Source of the DNA: Isoetes engelmannii
Lineage: Eukaryota > Streptophyta > Lycopodiopsida > Isoetales > Isoetaceae
Reading direction: 5' to 3'
Length of the DNA: 23,543 bases
NCBI GenBank assembly: GCA_011763485.2
Contig: JAANSK020247941.1
Span: 1-23,543, forward strand
The notes beneath the pieces are model-generated. The model was not told the DNA's origin and did not search any database. It worked only from the letters and a program-made list of their open reading frames with translations. Positions 19,768-23,543 of this stretch are shown one piece after another (the first letter of the stretch is position 1; every line of letters starts with the position of its first letter). Position numbers and translations under genes: made by a program.

Positions 19768-19782
19768 AAAAAAAAAAAAAAA
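19768..19782 (+). other. Poly(A) tail of the LINE
   Basis: Fifteen A residues end the element 115 bases after the ORF2 stop and fix its orientation. A 2-base gap (GG) separates it from the right target-site repeat. Confidence 0.9.
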
Positions 19783-19784
19783 GG

Positions 19785-19795
19785 CCTTGTTATAT
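19785..19795. repeat. Right target-site repeat of the LINE
   Basis: CCTTGTTATAT matches the left copy CCTAGTTACAT (14669-14679) except for one A/T and one C/T difference. Confidence 0.6.
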
Positions 19796-19938
19796 CCTTA
19801 TACTCATAAAAATACAACTAGACAACTGAGATGATTCGTAGATACCCCTTACTATAAGTACAAAATAGGCAATAAAAAACCCCATTGCATGCACTCTTCC
19901 CTTATTTACGCACCAAACATATGAACCCCCTCAGGGTA
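19796..19938. other. Spacer between LINE and chromovirus
   Basis: About 140 AT-rich bases with no gene. If the LINE sits inside Athila/Tat-like element 2, its upstream linker should resume here on the minus strand, but I cannot recognise it. On the minus strand GAGGGGGTTCATATG (19920-19934), just after the chromovirus stop, could be its polypurine tract. Confidence 0.35.
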
Positions 19939-20130
19939 CTACTTCTCAAGATCTGATTTTAATAGCCACGTAGCGTCTTCCATGGGTAAGTGGGTCCACT
20001 TAACCAAGAACTGCGTGAACTCAGATCTTCTTGTTTTCTTAAGGGCCCTCTGAAGAAGAACTTTCGGAACAATCTCAACTTGTTCATTGGTTAGCTCCAA
20101 CAAAGTCGGAGTATCTCCTCTGGATTTGGT
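19939..20130 (-). pseudogene. Chromodomain at the integrase tail
   Basis: After a frameshift near 20120 (just past KKHAPNPEE) the minus strand encodes LLELTNEQVEIVPKVLLQRA and then TQFLVKWTHLPMEDATWLLK, ending DLEK-TAG at 19939-19941. The W-x(8)-W pattern with FLVKW is diagnostic of chromovirus chromodomains, which steer insertion toward marked heterochromatin. The residue pattern YPE that normally follows lies just past the TAG, so this stop may be premature by a few residues. Confidence 0.85.
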
Positions 20131-21345
20131 GCATGCTTCTTCAGGAGACTTACGTGGAAAATGTTATGGATTTTCAGACGAGCTGGCAATTCCAATTTGT
20201 AAGCTTGAGTGCCTACTCTTTGAATGATTTTAAATAGTCCAGTCCATCCTGGAGCAAGCTTCTTGCAGATGCCACTTCGGAGCTTCGCTTTTTGACTTTT
20301 ATCTTCAGCCAAACATTGTCGGATACTTGAATTCTCTTACATATCTATGCTTGTCGGCTAGCGCCTTCTGGCGGCTTCTAGCTGCTGGGTGATATCACGG
20401 ACTTCATCAACTAGCTCTTGCATATCTGCCAACATACATTGAGACACTTCTACTTTTGACACGAGATTGGACCAAGTATCTGGTGAGAGGCACTGATAGC
20501 CATAATTGATCATGAAAGGGGACATTTGATATTATTCCTGCTTGGTGCTATTATATGCAAACTCTACCAAGTGAATATAGTCCTCCCATTTTGACTGCAA
20601 CATATCTTCCAAAATTTGATTGGTGCTATCCATCAGTTTGGGGATGATATGCCGAAATCATTGAGAGCTTGGTGTCGATTGTGGTGAAGAGATCCTACCA
20701 AAATGCGCTCATGAACTTTGGATCTCTGTTTGTGATAACTCTCTTGGCATATTGCGAAGTCTAAAAATCTCCTTAGCAAAACGTGCAGCCATATCTAAGG
20801 CTCTATCGGTGGTCATACGTGGCACAAAATCAGCCATCTTGGACAATTTTTCCACCATTACCATTAAAGCCTCATGGCCTCTTTGTGTTCTCAGTAACAC
20901 TGTTATGAAATCTACTCACCATTTCCCATTTGGCATTTGGAACAGGCAAGTGTTCCAATACTCCAGGAATTCGAAGTTGCCCTGCCTTCATTTGCTGTTA
21001 TATCTGGCACTCTCTTATATACCTTGCTATTTGCTTTTTCATACCCGGCCAATAATAACTACTTCTAACCTTGAAGTAAGTCTTCATAAATCTTGCATGA
21101 CCGGCTATTGGGCTATTATGTGTGCCGTGGAGTATTATCTTTCTGATTCCTAATGACTCCGGTATGCATAATCTATTTTTGTGATATAGAAACTTATTTT
21201 CCTTCTTAAAGTGTTTGAAGGTCTCCCTCTCCTTATCAATCCTTGCCTCTTTTGAAAGGCTTGCCCATGCTTCCTGGAATTCCTTGTCCGTTGGCAATGT
21301 TTCCTCAATCTTCCTGCCAAACTCACCAGTGAGTGTTGATATGGC
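20091..21345 (-). pseudogene. Chromovirus integrase, broken
   Basis: The HHCC zinc finger is seen in ILHGTHNSPIAGHARFMKTY and YYWPGMKKQIARYIRECQI (21000-21130). The core includes RTQRGHEALMVMVEKLSKMA (20890) and, in another frame, ITNRDPKFM. The expected HPQTDGQTE box reads HPQTDG-stop at about 20630, and a few bases after it are lost, so the catalytic Glu is gone. The C-terminal domain is clear: KLAPGWTGLFKIIQRVGTQ and HNIFHVSLLKKHAPNPEE (20120-20280). At least three frame changes are needed to follow it. It strand-transfers cDNA into chromatin in intact relatives. Confidence 0.82.
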
Positions 21346-21398
21346 ATTGGAGCACCTTCTTCGGTGGAGATGCCCTCGACTGAAATAATGTAACCAAG

Positions 21399-21945
21399 CT
21401 ATTCTACTCTGGTCATGGAAAAATGACACTTGGACAACTTTACGTAGAGCTGATGCTTTCTTAGCTTCTCAAGAGCTCTCCTCAAGTGTATGACGTGTTC
21501 CTCTAGAGTTTTACTACAGACTAATATATCATCAGAAAAGATGATAATAAACTCATCGAGAAACTCTCGAAAGATGTCATTCATGAGCCTCATAAAGGTC
21601 ATCGGGGCGTTGGACAGTCCAAATGGCATCACTGCGAACTCGTACTGGCCATACCTTGTCCTGAAGGCTGTCTTGTGGATATCTTCTTCCTTTTTCCTAA
21701 TCTGGTGATAACATGATATGAGATCTATCTTGGAGAAGAACTTTGCTCCATGAAGTTGATCCATCAAATCATCTGCTCTGGATAACGCGTACTTATTCTT
21801 GAGGGTATGCTTGTTGAGCTGGCGGTAGTCGATGCACATCCTCAAGCTTCCGTCCTTCTTCTTGACAAAAAGAATAGGTGCACCGAATGAAGAGACACTA
21901 GGTCTTATGAACCCGAGGTCCAAGAGTTCTTGCAGTTGTTTCTTT
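21399..21945 (-). pseudogene. Chromovirus reverse transcriptase domain
   Basis: An unbroken run from [18 protein letters not shown] through [57 protein letters not shown] and the catalytic FSDD in [16 protein letters not shown]. Apart from Phe replacing the usual Tyr, the polymerase palm motifs look intact. A TAG at 21399-21401 ends the frame, although recognisable sequence (LGYIISVEGIST) continues to about 21350. The fingers N-terminus is missing through the upstream deletion, and RNase H is missing downstream. Confidence 0.9.
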
Positions 21946-21959
21946 AACTCTGATAGCTA

Positions 21960-22925
21960 ATAGCCTTCGACTCCGCTTCAGACATAGTGCGGGGGTTTAT
22001 GGCCTTCATGAGCTTTCTAACATCTTCATTCAGATCCTCTATATACCCCTCGACTGCATTTCTTTCACTTAGCTTTGGTACAAAGAGCCGCAGCCTCACG
22101 AATTCTTCGTGTACTTCTGCACCGACCTGTTACCCTGTTGCGACCTGTAGAATGCTTGCTTCGTGTGACATTTGTGTTCCCTTGCCACGTAATGTCGTTT
22201 GAATGCTTTATAGAACTTCTTAAATCTGCAAGCATCCATGCTAAGGCCATGGGCTTTTGCATAGCCCTTCCACCAGATTCGGGCTGCTCCTGTGAGGTTT
22301 TCCGTTGCCACTCTGCCCGTATCCTTATCCTTCATGGAGTAACTATTGCCATACTTCCTTATTTCATCAAGACATGCTTCATCCTCTGTTCAATTGCCCT
22401 GCTTCGAGAGGGTTTGAAAAAAATCCAAGATCCGTCCGGGAGAGCTTGCAAAACTGCGATGCGCGCATGCCTGACCTATTTTCCTAGAGAATTGCCCCAG
22501 TTTTTTGGATTTCCAGACATTACCCAGGGCCGAGTCCACTTTGCTCTGATAATCCGAGGCTTTGTCGTTCCTGCCCCGGTTACTCTGCTCCGCCTCAGCT
22601 TCTGCCTCCCCTTTCGAGCTGATCTCTGACCTGGAGTTGTCAGACGAGGAATCGGTGCTAGAGGACCTGCATTTTCTTTTTCTCTTCCTCTTATCCTTCT
22701 TAGGGAGAGTTGGTTGTGGCCACTGGACATTTTGGTCCTTGGACATTGCTCTCTCGGCCAGAAGGACCTTGATCTCTTGGATGCCTGATCTCATCTGAGA
22801 CATCTCCTCCCCTAGGCTTGGCATGATGAAATCATCATATAAATTTCTGGGTACTCGGGCATGTGGAGGAGTTCTCTCATCCTGGATCTGTCTGTTGGGT
22901 CTTGCTGCAACATCACATTATACCC
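21960..22925 (-). pseudogene. Chromovirus gag, truncated
   Basis: Capsid precursor, beginning probably at the Met near 22923 (LQQDPTDRSRMRELLHMPEY follows). A charged linker (KKDKRKRKRKCRSSSTDSSS) comes next, then the capsid core with ENLTGAARIWWKGYAKAHG, KFYKAFKRHYV and, after a frame change near 22100, FVRLRLFVPKLSERNAVEGY. A TGA near 22392 (one C-to-T change from Arg CGA) and a change of frame near 22820 also break it. It ends at TMSEAESKAI, where sequence jumps directly into RT. The CCHC zinc knuckle expected at the gag C-terminus is absent. Confidence 0.75.
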
Positions 22926-23197
22926 TTGATATGAGTTAATTGTTATGCGATGGAGTGGGGAAGAAATGAAAAGCGCCTTTTTTCTTGAAATTTTTGTCTT
23001 TTTCGTATTTTTTCTGTTACACGAGAATTCTTGCCAAAACTTAGGCTCGAATTCAAATTCTGGCCTTCTTTGATCCTCAATTCCTCTGATCAACTTGCTA
23101 GCCTTGTAGAGGCTAGCATATCATATGAATCCTGGGATCAAGCCCTTCAAATGGATACCAGATAGTTCACAATTATAGTTGATGGTCCAAGATTAAC
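22926..23197. other. Chromovirus leader region, no gene seen
   Basis: Lies upstream of gag on the minus strand. It contains a hairpin (23097-23117) and TGGTATC on the minus strand near 23155, which matches only the first 7 bases of the initiator-Met tRNA primer site. No LTR end is recognisable. Confidence 0.35.
23097..23117. repeat. 7-bp inverted repeat with 7-nt loop
   Basis: GCTAGCC at 23097-23103 and GGCTAGC at 23111-23117 are exact reverse complements. Position in the chromovirus leader makes an RNA hairpin possible. Confidence 0.75.
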
Positions 23198-23443
23198 TTG
23201 TGGTTTTCTTTATGGATCATCTGCTCATCTTTGGAGAACCTCATCTTCAAACACTCATTTCCTGAAGAATCATTCACACCAGAATACTCAATTGTTCCCT
23301 GTGATGAAGATTTCACTACACAAATTGTTGAATCTTGGCTTGAAGAATTTGTAGGAGATAAAGACTCGCATGCTACTGGTATCTTCCGAGTCTTATGTGA
23401 TTGGACCGAGAATTTCATCTATGTCAAGATATACTCTTCTTAA
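23198..23443 (+). other. Unassigned ORF overlapping an antisense ORF
   Basis: The plus-strand frame includes FPEESFTPEYSIVPCDEDF and ESWLEEFVGDKDSHATGIF and ends TAA at 23441. It has no ATG at the start. The minus strand is also open over 23173-23418, so the coding strand is unclear. The acidic plus-strand reading looks somewhat more protein-like. No domain is recognised. Confidence 0.25.
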
Positions 23444-23543
23444 AAGGGAAGGTAATTGTGATTTTCCATGCTTTCTGTTACAATTAGTTGACAATTATAT
23501 GGCTCTCTTAGTCTCCTAGCTGTAATTTAGATCAGAAGTCTCC

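Larger units (their letters stand above)
14680..19782 (+). mobile_element. L1-type LINE with 5' inversion (twin-priming structure), about 5.1 kb
   Basis: The 3' part lies on the plus strand (about 17173-19782: RT, zinc knuckle, 3' end, 15 A residues). The 5' part lies on the minus strand (about 17172 down to 14680: ORF1, endonuclease, start of the RT region). The inverted part ends in sense with GCACC (14684-14680) and the plus part begins with GCACC (17173-17177). Read through that shared GCACC, the ORF2 frame continues without a break, so essentially no sequence is missing. Imperfect 11-bp repeats flank the whole. This order (target, inverted 5' part, 3' part, poly(A), target) is the hallmark of twin priming. 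The element is visibly GC-richer than the rest of the window. It inserted into Athila/Tat-like element 2. Confidence 0.92.
19939..22925 (-). mobile_element. Ty3/gypsy chromovirus, internally deleted
   Basis: Minus-strand order is gag (22925 to about 21960), RT (21945-21399), integrase (about 21240-20091) and chromodomain (about 20130-19939). Protease plus the end of gag is missing at about 21955, and RNase H is missing at about 21350. Several frameshifts and stops occur in the integrase. No LTR pair is identifiable within the window; LTRs could lie at about 22930-23543 and 19796-19930, but no matching pair was seen. Chromoviruses are the only plant Ty3/gypsy group whose integrase ends in a chromodomain, which supports the class. 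Confidence 0.88.

Noticed and set aside
14680-19782. Two unrelated LINEs inserted head to head
   Set aside because: The halves are complementary with no shared domain, share a 5-base junction and keep one ORF2 frame, which two independent truncated insertions would not produce.
23140-23165. Primer-binding site for the chromovirus (TGGTATC on the minus strand)
   Set aside because: Only 7 of the usual 12 or more bases match initiator-Met tRNA, and no LTR end in CA precedes it.

Overview
The window is nuclear DNA from a land plant. The evidence is two lineages of Ty3/gypsy retrotransposon (one chromovirus, one Athila/Tat-like), a plant-type L1 LINE with a DUF4283-like ORF1, a three-site GNA/B-lectin gene with a signal peptide, and likely introns. 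The gene-poor, repeat-on-repeat texture would suit a fern or another seed-free plant, but this is inference and I cannot name a species.

Layout. 1-4060: AT-rich intergenic DNA with several short tandem duplications, a tRNA-like element (304-387) and a LINE zinc-knuckle remnant on the minus strand. 4072-4611: the one gene that looks intact, a secreted mannose-binding-type lectin, with a G-box and TATA box upstream. 4612-7400: intergenic DNA with an orphan exon-like ORF (5050-5280) and more tandem duplications. 7400-8466: a decayed, uncharacterised protein-coding stretch ending in a consensus splice donor. 8677-11400: an internal fragment of an Athila/Tat-like pol gene on the minus strand. 11452-12302: an unrecognised open stretch on the plus strand, then LTR-like sequence. 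13073-14679: a second minus-strand fragment of the same Athila/Tat-like family.

14680-19782 is the most striking object. It is one LINE whose 5' half (ORF1, endonuclease, start of the RT region) lies on the minus strand and whose 3' half (RT, zinc knuckle, poly(A)) lies on the plus strand. The break falls between adjacent codons of one reading frame and the outer ends carry an imperfect 11-bp repeat. This is the structure expected from twin-primed integration. In the inverted half ORF1 and ORF2 overlap as ATGA, suggesting coupled translation.

19939-22925 is a minus-strand chromovirus that has lost gag C-terminus plus protease, and RNase H, but keeps an RT with an intact FSDD box and an integrase tail with a recognisable chromodomain. 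The last 500 bases hold its leader and an unassigned ORF.

Most coding sequence here is dead. A recurring pattern is premature stops that are one C-to-T change from Gln or Arg codons, as expected for heavily cytosine-methylated repeats. The lectin shows no such damage.
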